A DNA stretch of 64,000 nt from Termitomyces sp. T153 (taxonomy: Eukaryota; Basidiomycota; Agaricomycetes; Agaricales; Lyophyllaceae): the NCBI GenBank assembly GCA_018296165.2, contig JACKQL020000093.1, forward strand, positions 1 through 64,000, given 5' to 3'. This document shows, piece by piece, positions 46,086 to 57,609 of this stretch. Each line of letters starts with the position of its first letter. Position 1 is the first letter of the stretch. The position numbers were made by a program, and so were the translations under genes. The notes below the pieces were generated by a model, which worked only from the letters and a program-made list of their open reading frames with translations, was not told the DNA's origin and searched no databases.

Positions 46086-48865
46086 CTATGAGTTTTGTAT
46101 GTGGGCGTGTCGCCCCACGGCTGACTCCGGCCGGAAAGTTTCCAGGAATTGAGTCCACTCGCCCTGACCAAACCCGACAGCCGCACCCCACATGGTATCG
46201 TCCACGGGATGCACATACTGTGAATAGCGAGGATTGTCTCCATAGACAGGCTGCACGGCAGAGGAGTACTGGTACCCCGCTGACAAAGGGTTGGGGTGAG
46301 CGATCACCGACGCCGGCATCTGCAGCTGCCCCGGAGACTGCGAGATGTGTCCCTGCTGGGTAAATCCCCCCCCAGCCGTCCGTACTGAAGACATGGAATA
46401 CGTCGGATCGTACTGTCCCTGAGATTGTGGCAGAGCCGGCATGTTGGGCGTCGGAGGACTGACAGAAGACGAGTTTGCAGGTGATCCCACTCCACGCGTA
46501 GTGGGTGATTCACCGTATCGGCGTGGATCATGTGAATCGTGATATGGGAAAGCAAGCTTCCTGACAGTGCCAAGTACTTGTTGACGTTGTTTTTCGCGGC
46601 TCTCCAGAGGCTGTAGATGAAAGTCTGGAGCGTAGAGTGGTGACAAAGAGGTCAAAATATCATATCCTTTGTCAGCGACAGCGTTGCCTCTTGACTGTTC
46701 GAGGGTGCTGATAGCTTTCCGAATGCTAGCGCGAAACATGACAGCCCCAGGCTGGTCTGGATTGGATATGAGCTGGAAGGAGAAGAACATCGCGGCAGAG
46801 AAACAGTGGAATGGACCCCAGGTCATATGTCCAGGGACAGCAAGGGCAGAGTTAGCTAAGAAGTCAGGTCGTGATTGACCAACCATAGTAATCAATTTGT
46901 CGGCGGCGCCAACAGCGATCTCTAGACTCTGTGCCGACTTCGAACTATCAGTCACTGACGTTGACTTTCCGTTCGAGAGTCCTATAGAAGGACTCGGACT
47001 CGAACTGGCATATGGCCGATGGAGCGTAAATCTGATATGGTAGTAAGATGTACGAATGATGACACTTTGAACGCCAAAACGCCTGGTAGCAGTGTTTGGG
47101 GATGCGAGGCTCCGAGCGACGCGGTACTCGTCCAGATCAAGTTCACTAGGAAGCTCTTCCATCCATTGTGTCAATGCTCTATCGTTGGCCATCACACTTT
47201 CGTAGGGCACTGGTCGAACAGAAACCGCGTCATCCATTATGTCCCCAAGAATGAATGCCAGACGGAACAACGCAATATTAGGAAGGTATAAACGCCCAGT
47301 TTTGTCGATAGCAGGATCGCAATATGAAGGGAGCTGTGTATCGAAATGATGTGACGCAATTGTAAGTGGTCGACCAAACAGAAATGCTTGCCAGCTTGAA
47401 TTATATATACATGGTCAGAACTTCCGAGGAGCGGTTTTTCAAAACTTACCGCTCTATCAATACAATATGCCACCAAGCCCATCTACGCCGTTCCGCAACA
47501 TCACGGTGCATTCTCCATTTCCCTGGATCTCGATGAAGTCCCATGGCCATGGCTATGGTCACCAACTCGCCTCGAATATGCCAAATTTCCTCTGTGTCGT
47601 TCTTTGAGAGTGTTTGGAACATACCCCTGATGAGCAGAAGTTCAATAAGCTCTAGAGAGTACGTTCGCGATTCGCTCATTCGTCTCTGAAGAGCCATTGT
47701 TGATACTTCATAGAACTTGAGTCCAATTTCTTCGTGAGATTCAGAGAAGCTTTGCAAGAAAGGATGATGAGAAGGTAGATAAAATGTTGCGACTGCCATG
47801 ATGACACAAGCAGTGGCCAAAATTAGTCGATCTGCGGAAGTGCCGTTTTTGAAGCGTTCCCAGGCGTGCGTGAATGACGACTGATTAACATGGCGGTATA
47901 TCCAATTACAATACTCAAAGTAGAAAACGATAAGTTCGTCGATGACTTCGATGGCCGGGAGCATAGCAAGAAGATCCCGGTCATATTCAGGGGCCATAGT
48001 TGGGAACTCTTCTGTATCTGGCTGCCTGTCAGTTTCTTCTGAGCCTCGAGGCTCGTTCGGGTTCTGTTAAACGTAGGGGTAAGTATCTGCAAAAGGCAAA
48101 GAATATCCAGAGATATTATACCATGAGTAGGTGGGTAGTAGTACTGGTTGGACCAGTGTATAGACCGCCTGTTCCTTGACTTCCAAGCATTCCAGGAGCC
48201 TGCAGAGCTTTCTCCATAATATCAGGCTCAACTACCTCGATTTTAAGTTTTGAGGCTTCACTTGGGCGCCTGTGCGAGGTAGTGTGGTTACGTGAGGGTG
48301 GGAAAATGTAGGATTCGATGAGTGATAAGGAGTGCCGGATCCGGTTGATCTCTTGCGCAGGGTCGATACGGCTGTAGCTTTGAGACGTAGATTAGTAATG
48401 TGCGTGGATTGCAAAGTGTTGACAGGTTTTGCATGACAGACAGTGCTCACTGGTGATCATCTCCGCGATTCATTGCGTCTCCACCTTCATGGCCACGAGC
48501 GTCTTGGTAACACATAGCAGAGGTACCTAGTATTCAAGGATAAATACTGTGAAAAGAGCGAGGTAATAGACATGGGGACATACCACGGAGCACACATGAC
48601 GAACATGGACGGTTTCTGGGAAAACAATGAATTGTTAATCCAGGACGCGGCTCGCGCTGACGAACCGATCACATTTGAGCTTGCTGTTCCTACATGGCTC
48701 GCAATTTATGGCCTTGCGGGCACGTTTTGTTGGCGGGCGTCCTTCGCCATTCTGCTCACCAGTTGGTGAAGTTCTGCCGCGAACTGTGCCAGCTGTGTTT
48801 GATCTGGCGGGTTTTTGTCGTGATGCGGTGGTCGTTGTGGATGTCGACGGGCTCTCATCGGCCAT
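46086..48865 (-). CDS. Zn2Cys6 transcription factor with fungal-specific regulatory domain, 828 aa
   Basis: Nuclear DNA-binding regulator. Six exons: 48666-48865, 48584-48615, 48451-48526, 48122-48377, 47450-48063 and 46086-47394, total 2487 nt. The binuclear cluster is complete: Cys55, 58, 65, 71, 74 and 83 (CEPCRNSKLKC...CSSCVLRGTSAMC), preceded by the basic stretch TKRARK. It spans three exons, one only 32 nt long. The fungal transcription-factor middle-homology domain follows, with FYFEYCNWIYRHVNQSSF, AMGLHRDPGKWRM, ERRRWAWWHIVLIERWQAF and FGRPLTIASHHFD. The C-terminus is Pro/Ser/Gln-rich, likely an activation region. The start is the first in-frame ATG (MADESPST). Target genes cannot be inferred. 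Confidence 0.93.
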
Positions 48866-51800
48866 GGGGGGAGAGATAGGTTGAGTGGTGGAAGGAGGAA
48901 GAGTAGAGGCCCGATCGAGGACCAAATTCGATTTACTTATCTGTCAAATAAACCCGCCAGATCATATCGCGATTTAGCCGAACTCACAAAGAACTATGCA
49001 AATCCGTGTACATCTTCCGTCAGTAAATTACATACCTGGCCTCGCCCAGCCCTTATTGACACAGCTTCGGGGATACAGGGCCCTTTCGCCCCGCAAGAAG
49101 GGGGTCGAAAGGCTACTCAAGACAACGAGCAAAACTACCTTTTCCCTAGCCAGGCACGCAGTGACTGGGGTCCAACCGCATACATCTAATACAGACTCGT
49201 CGGACCAACGCTGCGCCGCCACCGGCAAATTCGTCAGAAACCGTCTTGAGTTCTCCAGACAGAGTGCAGAGAAAAATAGAATGATCAGATTACATGCTAC
49301 GACTCTCAGTCCTCGCTGCACGCGACCAATGATGCATACTACACCTCGTTATCTTTCTGTCTACTTTCACCTCGTGACTCAAGGGTTCTTCTCCCGCCGC
49401 CCAACTGGTATTCAGCCATAAGGAGGTCACTCCATCCAGAGTCATTTCCTCGATTCTCCCACCTGATTACATGGCACTTCCTGATATGGTCCACCCATCG
49501 TAAGGCCGAAACGCATCCGTTAACGTTAAGGTATATATAAGTAGTTAATCTGGATGATTATTTGTTTGTATGAGTATTGTTCACCCCATTGATGTTACGA
49601 CGGATAGACTAGTCTGCCGGCATTCGACGTAAGCATCCAAATTTCCTTTTGACTGTTCTTACGAGCCTGAGCGCGGCCAAGTTCCTGTTTCTTCGAAAGC
49701 TCCTTGGGTAGGCGAACAAACTTTGCATGATTCAGTCTACAGCATCGCCGGACGGGGTAACTTTACCGTAATTGGTTTGTTTAAGATAGATAAAAGCTCT
49801 AACCTAATGATATACTTGCATGGATAAACTACTGCTCCACAGAAGAAACATATAGACATGCCGCCCCCTGAACTGACCTTGGACAGGCTAAAATAACGTG
49901 TACATCGTGGGTTTACCCAAAAAGAAAGGGATCGATACACGTTCGGACTACGCACCCTACCCATAGAACGGAAGCTTCTTGGATGTGTAGCACATGTGCA
50001 ACAAAGACCCTTCTGCAGCCCTCAACATAGATCTTTTTAACTGCAGATCGCAATTCAAAAGTCTTGAACTGAAATAGCATCCGAAAAGATCGACAGGAAG
50101 AGATAATGATGAGGCAGGCCAACCAGCGCATTTTAGCATAGCAATATGAAATGCTTCGGATCAAGACAGTGCCGGCCTAGAAGAGGCCAGAGACTTCGGT
50201 AAACGCGGCTGAGAGGAGCCTAATTGAGCTCGGTTATGCCAGTTTGGAGGTCGGTTATGGAGGTCGGTTATGCCAGTTAGGAGGAATGAATGTACGGTTG
50301 TGTTGCAAATACTTTGTAGATTGAGTTTAAGGAAGCTCGAGCCACTCGAATATAGAAAGTCTCCTGTCTGTCCGGGATCATAGCTGACTCGGAAGTGGTT
50401 GTGCGAGAAGGGTAGCAAGGATCAGTAAGATGGAATTGTGGTCCGAAGAGCTAGCTCGCTCCTGCGGTCACCACGACTCGAGTCGATCATCCAAAAGAGC
50501 AAAGAGTGGGTAATTTTTCCGCATCTGTTGCACCACATGTTCCCCTCGTATAGGTAAGCTCATCGGATTTGAGCGACTACGTTACGCTGGAGAATCAAGA
50601 ACTTATCAACGCACAGCCTCTTGATTGAAACATTGTCATCATATATCCCATGAAAGTGAGCTCGAAAGACAAGGAGTTTGTAGATTAAATAAGACACAAC
50701 AGACATGCCGGAAATACCGAAGCACAAGTTTGACAGTCAAAACGCTCTCGCAAGTTCCGCTTTACGAGCACTGTGCAAAGATGACGGCATCTGTTCAAGT
50801 GGAGCAGAAACAACAGATGGTCAAGGTCAAGGGTTCTCGGGTCATCACAAATCACGGGCCTAAGTGTATTCGCCGTTGACCGTGACAGCACATGGATAAC
50901 ATAGGATAACACATTAAGAAGTGATTGATCGCAGTAGAGTGTTGGCGCAGGTGTTGTAGTGAGAGCAAATAGATACGGGGGAAGGATCACCCCCTGAAAC
51001 GCCGAAGTGGTCTAGGTGATTTAAAATAAAATTGATTTCTCCTTTTTTTTTCTGCCACTGTGGTCACAGGATCTCTAGGACATAGTAGAAGCCAAGTGAC
51101 TGTCTGGTCAGGTCCTCATATCATGACATGTCCATGCCCTGGAGAAGCCAGAAATACAAGCCTCCTAGCTATAGAGAAAAGAATGAAATCATGTAACTTG
51201 ATGGAAACTATGTACTGAAACTGACCCAAGTGGAAAAAAAGTCGTCTGGAATCGTTCTGATTGCGAGGATGACGTTTTGGAGTTTGTAGTCTGAAGCAGA
51301 GCCTTTGATATGTTTGTAGGTAAGCAGGAAATTAGAACCCACAGCGATAAATGATATGAAAGATTACGCGTACGCTTCACTTGTGCGGCCGGCTTGATAC
51401 GACCAATATCTTTTCTGTGACAATTACGAAAAGGGGAGGGAGTCAGGTTATCTTACCTAGGTACTTTCAATTCGATGGCTTGAAAGATCAAGAAGTCCCC
51501 GGACCCCGAGGGACAAGGCCTGCTAAATTTTGAAGGCCTAAGGTGTCGAGTAAGTCAAGTCAAACCATTTGGCATCGTTGGCAACCGTCGGTTACCAGGC
51601 CGTGCGCTATATCGCCATTTTCGGCGCTATATATCGCCTCTTTTCTCAAAAGGTGTTAATAAAAGTGTTTTTCAAATGACGAACGTTGATTACCTGGGCC
51701 TGCGTTGTATGTAGATCGAATGCTGTAACTTTTGTACTTTGACTTTGATAGCGACATTGATCAAAGTGACGTGGCAGCTTTCAACTATCTCAGTCTTCAT

Positions 51801-53010
51801 TCTAGAATCACACTGAGAACCAATATGATTGATTCTCGGATAATGGCAGCCTATCTCGTGCTTGGTGACGCATGGATCGCTCCTAGTACGTGTACTTGGC
51901 ACAAGTCCATGAAAAGCACGGTAGCATCTCAGAAGAAAGCGGAGGGTGAGGTCAGCCAACAGACGATTGTTCGAAAGATTGATCAGATGGCGCTGAAAGT
52001 CCATATCGGGATCACGAGCTAATAATACAGTGGTGGCGCGCATAATCAGATGATATTTTATAATTTCGGAAATTTTTACGCGCCGACAAGTCACAACTCG
52101 GCTTTTCTGCTCAATTTAGCCTCGAGTTTCTTGGAGAGCCTCTGTACAACAAGCCCATTTGATACTTTTCCCACTTTGCTTTAAGCCTAGCAGAAGTTCC
52201 GCTTGATATCATCCTGCATTCACGGAAGATTGGTTTCGTATCTCAAGCTCGGCGAATATTCAACTCAGGCTCCGCCTTGCGTAATCTCGAAGGCTCAATG
52301 TATTCCATTCTGAAGGTTTGAGTAGCGTAACTTTATCTCAGTTCAAACAACTGACTCTAGGTAACTTGCCACCAGACAACTTATAAAGAAATCATGAATT
52401 TTCCGTAACCTCTCCGTATTGCCGAGTTGATATTGGGTCCATCTCCACTTAGTGCGCATCATTAACACGTGGACGTTCACTGTAACGACTTCGGCTGGAT
52501 TCTGAACCTACTGGCATACCTAAATAGAATTTTTCGCGCGCGGATGTCCAGCAGCTCAGCTCAAGGCGAATTATTTGATTAGACGAGCATTCAGTACATG
52601 GTGCCTGGTTGAGACCGTCATAAATCCTGTGTATCGCTGGCTCTTCGCTACATACTTAAATTCAGAGTCAATGATGTCAATAATACATACATTGTATCAA
52701 TAGCAAGTATATCATATGTATATCAAGGGTATCTTCGATCACTGAAGTTCAAGCATCACAGGAGGCTTTTCGGCTCAGACTTCTATCATAGTACACAAAC
52801 CTTTTCAAATGGTCTCCTGGTCTCCTGAACATCAGTCCTAGATATACTTTTTGATGTTTCATACAAGTTTATGATCAGCCCCACGCAGTTGCACGTGTTT
52901 ATTCGCGCGAGTCAGTACAAAGTCACTAGTCAGTCTTTCAATATCCTTTGAAAAGAGCCCTCGCAAATCAGACATATCCTACAGCACCTCTTCAAGAACA
53001 TCGAAACAAA
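48866..53010. other. Long gene-poor stretch between divergent regulator and PARG-like genes
   Basis: About 4.1 kb. Only short open frames, AT-rich patches and small inverted words (e.g. ATTTTCGGCGCTATATATCG near 51617) are seen. The part near 48866-49000 is the regulator's promoter. No transposon ends or RNA gene could be supported. Confidence 0.4.
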
Positions 53011-53919
53011 ATGAATATTTCCGCGATCGCGCATCGTGGGACGAAGGATTACAATGATCGGCGAGCGATACTTCGTAAAATAGCGAACGACACCCTTGCA
53101 GCTATCAAGATTGGCAGCTTCGTTCTAAACGACGTTACTCATGAACTGCAATCCAAAACAGAGGATTCCAAAAAACGAACCACGTATTACGCCCCCGACT
53201 CGCTCCTCTCCACATGGTCTACGTCTCCGATCACACTCGACGTTGCCACACTCACAGAATTCTTGATTATGGAAATTTCCACTCTTGAAGCTGCTCGTCT
53301 TCTCGTGACACCAAGCGGTACAGACGAGAAAGTCGCTATCCTGAACTTTGCGTCGGCCAAGAAACCAGGTGGGGGCTTTTTGACTGGCGCTCAAGCCCAG
53401 GAAGAGTCAATCGCACGGGCCTCGACATTATATCCCACACTCATGACCAGCCAAGCTCAGAATTTTTACACTCTTCACAATCGTAACCCCAAGGGCGGAT
53501 GTTACTCTCATGCCATGATATACTCGCCTGGAGTCATCGTATTCCGTGATGATGGCGATGAATGGTTAGAACCGATAACAGTCGACGTTGTGACAAGTCC
53601 TGCTGTGAATGCTGGCGTTCTCCGTAAGTCTCTGTGGGGAAAGGCATCGCCCCAAGCAACTGAAGAAAGAATTGAAAAGGTGATGAAGGAGAGGATGGGT
53701 AGGATATTGTTCCTTTTTGAGCAACAGGGTGCAAAGCACATCGTGCTCGGAAGCTTTGGGACTGGGGTTTTTCAGAACGATGTAACGACGATTGCGAGAT
53801 TGTGGGCAGAGTTGTTGACGGCGCCAAATGCAAGATTCAAAAATTGCTTCACTCGGGTTGTCTTCGGCATTCTAGGCAACAAGACGTTTACCGAATTCAA
53901 GAGAGCTTTCACGGATTGA
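53011..53919 (+). CDS. PARG-like macrodomain protein (TIGR02452/microbial PARG type), 302 aa
   Basis: Intronless. The N-terminal helical part (RRAILRKIANDTLAAIKIGS) precedes the macrodomain. The ADP-ribose glycohydrolase signature is intact: GGGFLTGAQAQEE (about residues 118-130), i.e. the GGG loop plus the catalytic Glu-Glu pair that cleaves poly(ADP-ribose). YSPGVIVFRDD, RMGRILFLFEQQGAKHIVLG and SFGTGVFQND complete the fold. It would remove or trim ADP-ribose chains, probably in nucleus or cytosol; no signal peptide is seen. The ATG chosen gives a usual family length. An in-frame TTG upstream (52948) is not needed. It is isolated, with no neighbours within 0.5-4 kb. Confidence 0.9.
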   Translation: MNISAIAHRGTKDYNDRRAILRKIANDTLAAIKIGSFVLNDVTHELQSKTEDSKKRTTYYAPDSLLSTWSTSPITLDVATLTEFLIMEISTLEAARLLVTPSGTDEKVAILNFASAKKPGGGFLTGAQAQEESIARASTLYPTLMTSQAQNFYTLHNRNPKGGCYSHAMIYSPGVIVFRDDGDEWLEPITVDVVTSPAVNAGVLRKSLWGKASPQATEERIEKVMKERMGRILFLFEQQGAKHIVLGSFGTGVFQNDVTTIARLWAELLTAPNARFKNCFTRVVFGILGNKTFTEFKRAFTD

Positions 53920-54494
53920 CTACTCGATAATGATAATCCAGGATACCAACAACTGGTTGTACATTCAATATTGTAGGGATGATACCCATTTTACATCAAC
54001 ATAATCATAACCAATGTAAAGATATTATGTAGCAGTGCTATAGTCCGATATTGAGGACTCGTACTATCATGATACGGTATAAGCAACTTTGTTGAAACAG
54101 TCATGTCATCATGTTCCGTTGGCCTAGAGTCTTACCTTGTAGCATCTTGAGCCCTTCTATTCGCGCTGTCCGTCATGATTACGAATGAGGAGTCGTCGCG
54201 CATGCGCATTCAAACTTTGCCCAAACATATCATTCCAAACCTGATAACGCAATTGGCACATACTCATTATCAGCTTGAAGGACACTTTCGCTAAGTACTG
54301 ATGTGATATCTTCCTCTATCTACAATGTACGGAGTCAAAAGTATGTAATGATACAACTAGGAATGGGTATGGGCCATGAAGACGATCCTGGTAGGTGAAT
54401 GACGGTATGCTGATTATATAGAGTCTATGACTAGAGTTGCAGAAAATGCTTGAGATGAAGACACAAATCAATATCACGTCCTCGTAACCAACCC
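53920..54494. other. Intergenic between convergent PARG-like and Cys-rich genes
   Basis: AT-rich 3' flanks; no gene or repeat seen. Confidence 0.5.
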
Positions 54495-57347
54495 TCATTT
54501 CCGGAATGGATTCTTGGTCCGATCACTCGAGGTCCTCAAGCGCACCTCGTCCGAACTACTCAAGGTACTCGTCGAGAATCTCGATGTCAAATCCTTCTTC
54601 CTCAGTGGCTGTCGTGGCTGTGGTGTCCGATTCGGCACACCCGTCATCTGCGAATAAATCGACGGCGCAGACAACTGGCTAGCCTGGCTAATCGACCTAC
54701 GATCCACAGGTAGAAGGCGGTCGTCGTCGTGCTCATGACCCTGATAATAGTGCTGCTGGCCGAGGGACGATTCTTTCGGGTCGGGGTAGTTGTAATCTCC
54801 AATAAGCTGGACCAAATCCTGCTCGGAATCCACCCTCGCCTCCTCCGCCATACGGATCTTCCTTAACTTAACCGCCTCAGTTTCCTCCTGCAGAGTATGA
54901 TGACGGATAACCAGATCCGCCTTCCTACTCCTCTTGTGCCCAAACAACTTCTCGCCAAACCGTATCAGCCGCCAGCGCCATGAACTCTTGGCCATACGCC
55001 CATATCCAGGTTGGCTCGCGAACATTGCTGTTTTCTTTGTACGCTGTTTACGTGCACGACGCCTGCAGCACCAAATGAAAACAAGGAGGATAAATGCACA
55101 TCCGAGAGCCATGAGGAGAATCTGCCACCACTCAAGTGACCTCTTTGTCAAGGGAGGAGTGGGTGTGTTAATGCCTGTAATAGTAGGCAAGGGAGCGGCA
55201 GCACTCGTCCCCGAAGGCTGCGGGACAATGACAAGTTCAGAAAGACAAACACCGAGGCCGGGAACGACAGTCGAGTTTTGTTTGCAATCGGCTGCGATGC
55301 AGGTTCCGCCGCGGAGGACTTGATCAGGACTTGAACATGCCATGCAGCTGCTGGCGCCAGCGCCTGAGCAGCTTGAGCAGCTAGAATCGCACGGTTGACA
55401 GGACGAGGTGGTAGTATCAAAGTATTGTGATCTACTGCAGGTTGGAAGGCAACGTCCGTTGACTAGGACGGGTCGATCAGAGGAACAGCTTAAGCATTGG
55501 TTGAATGAGCCCCCAGAGCAGCTTGAGCAATCAGGGTGACATATTAAACATGAGCGAGATGAGGAGAAGGTGCCGGAGGGGCAAGTTGAGACACATTTTC
55601 CATTAGAAGCCAGTTGGTTTGAGGGGCATGTAAGACAAAATGTCGCAAATCCCGCACAAGTTCCGCAAGAAGAATCGCATGCTGTGATGAAAATGAGTTA
55701 CATAATGATAGTTCTGGGAACAATGACATACGAATGCAAGTTAGATGATCTTGAGGCGACACAAATGTCCCAGATGGACAAGATTCAACACAGCTCCCGT
55801 TAGATAAGAAGAAACCAGGCAAACATCCAGTGCATTGTACAAGGTTCGCAGTTGAGATAGAAGTAAAGTTAGGAATTTTGCATGAGGTACACTTAGCGTC
55901 ACAAGCTGTTTGAACGACGGTTAGTAGAGTTGACACTGAAGCTGTAATGACCTGACGCACCATCACACTCCACCTTATTGTTGTCTGCAATCATGTTGGT
56001 CCCCGAGCAGATGCCATTTGAATCCGCACTGACACAAGCCCCATTGAGACTATACAGTCCAGAGGCGCAGACGATACAGTCATTGGAAGTGCCCCCAGTG
56101 CATTTATCACAGGATGAAGCACACCGTGTACACCCCGAGCCATTACTAAAACTTCCATCGGGGCAGATTGTGCCACTGGAGGTGACAGATTGTGGTGGAT
56201 CACACTTTGTACGATCATTTTGGTTCTGGGTGAATCCCGACTTGCATGTAGTGCAAATGCCTGTTCCATCTTGGCATGCGGTACATCCTAGTTGACAGAC
56301 TACTTGGTGTGAGCACCTTTGCATCATGACGACTGAAGAGTGAACATGCCTTTACAGTCCTCCGTAGAAGTCGAAAAGAATCCTGGTGAACACTTTGCAC
56401 ACGCAGTTCCGTTATCAGACTTGGTAAAACCGGTATTGCAGGTACATGACCCATTAGTGCCACAGACACCATTCAAGCAATTGCACGTCGACGGTGCATT
56501 TGCCACAATGGGCTGCAAACATCGTCCACTCCCAGTTATACCGTCATCGCATGTGGTACAGTTGGCAGGGCAGGGTTGACACTTTGGCCCGAAGAAACCT
56601 GTTTCACATGTCTCACAAGAAGAACCCGTAAAACCGGGGGCACATTTGCAGGTGCCCGAGGCCGAGCAGATACCGGACGCAGCGCATGGAGGGGAACATG
56701 CGTTTAACTGGATGTCGACGAGAGACAGCGAGATAGGATGAAGGCCCAAAGGCAGCTCGTTGATATCAGGAACAGAGTCCCATAATATCACACGTTCATC
56801 AGGAGATCCGTTCGTCGTTGTGATCCAGATATTCGATGAGAGGCTGAGTGACTTCGCTGCCAGTGGTGAAGAGGAATTCACGATGAGATTGGTGGGCAGA
56901 GCTGAGAATCCAGACTGCCCTGAGTAAAGCGTATCGGAAAAAATTGCAAGTCCTGGACCAAGTGCGAGATTCAGAGGAAGGGTTTTTAGTGAGGCATTGA
57001 ATCCTGGAGATGGTGATAATGAAGCGGCAGAAGACGTAAGGACGCTGTGTAGGAGCTGTGGACTAGAATCTGAGGTATATTGGCCTGGTAACAGAAGGAC
57101 GTCGGTGGGAATACCAGGCGCCGATATTGTAGCACCAACTTGGGTGCCTGTGAGTTGCATCCGCCGATCGTGAGTCAAGCGCACATACTGGTCGTATTTG
57201 AGTAACCCTGCAAACATTGCCCGGGAACGCATAAAACGGTTGAGGATTGTTGAGCGACTGTGAATTTAGTTAGTTATGGATTGATGAGAGATGGATGCAG
57301 CATTTACAAGCTGTGACGGTTGATATTACAAGAATGATTGCGAACAT
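54495..57347 (-). CDS. Cys-rich single-pass membrane protein with EGF/furin-like repeats, ~866 aa
   Basis: Six exons: 57308-57347, 57189-57257, about 56356-57147, 55961-56299, 55732-55905 and 54495-55681, total 2601 nt. The first exon encodes a signal peptide (MFAIILVISTVTA). Next come a beta-rich outer part (CVPGQCLQGYSNTT, DVLLLPGQY), an EGF-like unit (CAASGICSASGTCKCAPGF), then about ten furin/growth-factor-receptor-type Cys repeats (CxxC, CxxGxFxxxxGxCxxC patterns). A membrane helix QILLMALGCAFILLVFIW followed by CCRRRARKQR ends the outer part, and about 190 cytoplasmic residues are Ser/Arg/Gln-rich. There is no kinase domain. Such proteins occur in basidiomycetes without known ligand; cell-surface sensing is a guess. 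The junction near 56350 is ambiguous between a GT and a GC donor. Confidence 0.83.
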
Positions 57348-57609
57348 GACGCGTTAGATGTTGTCGTCAGAAACGAAGAAACGTAAAGATCGTGGTAAGA
57401 GAAGAAGAGAGTAAGTTGACAGAACAAGGCCATCGTAGCTTATTGTTCACTACAATGACAAGGTGGCTCTGGCATTTGCGCAGCTGGACATGCATAGGGT
57501 TAGGTCTTGGAAGCTTGAAACGTGATCGTTGCAGTAAATTCTAGAAACATCATTCTCTTCATAAAAGTCCGGGACGCTTCACTTATCCTTTACAATCCAA
57601 ATCTATTCA
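57348..57609 (+). promoter_or_regulatory. STI1 promoter with heat-shock element (57534-57551)
   Basis: TTCTAGAA at 57539-57546 is a perfect inverted pair of HSF1 half-sites (TTCnnGAA). Flanking five-base steps match with one mismatch each (GTA for GAA, ATC for TTC), giving a four-unit element about 65 bp before the ATG. The same 262 bp also serves the divergent Cys-rich gene. Confidence 0.65.
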
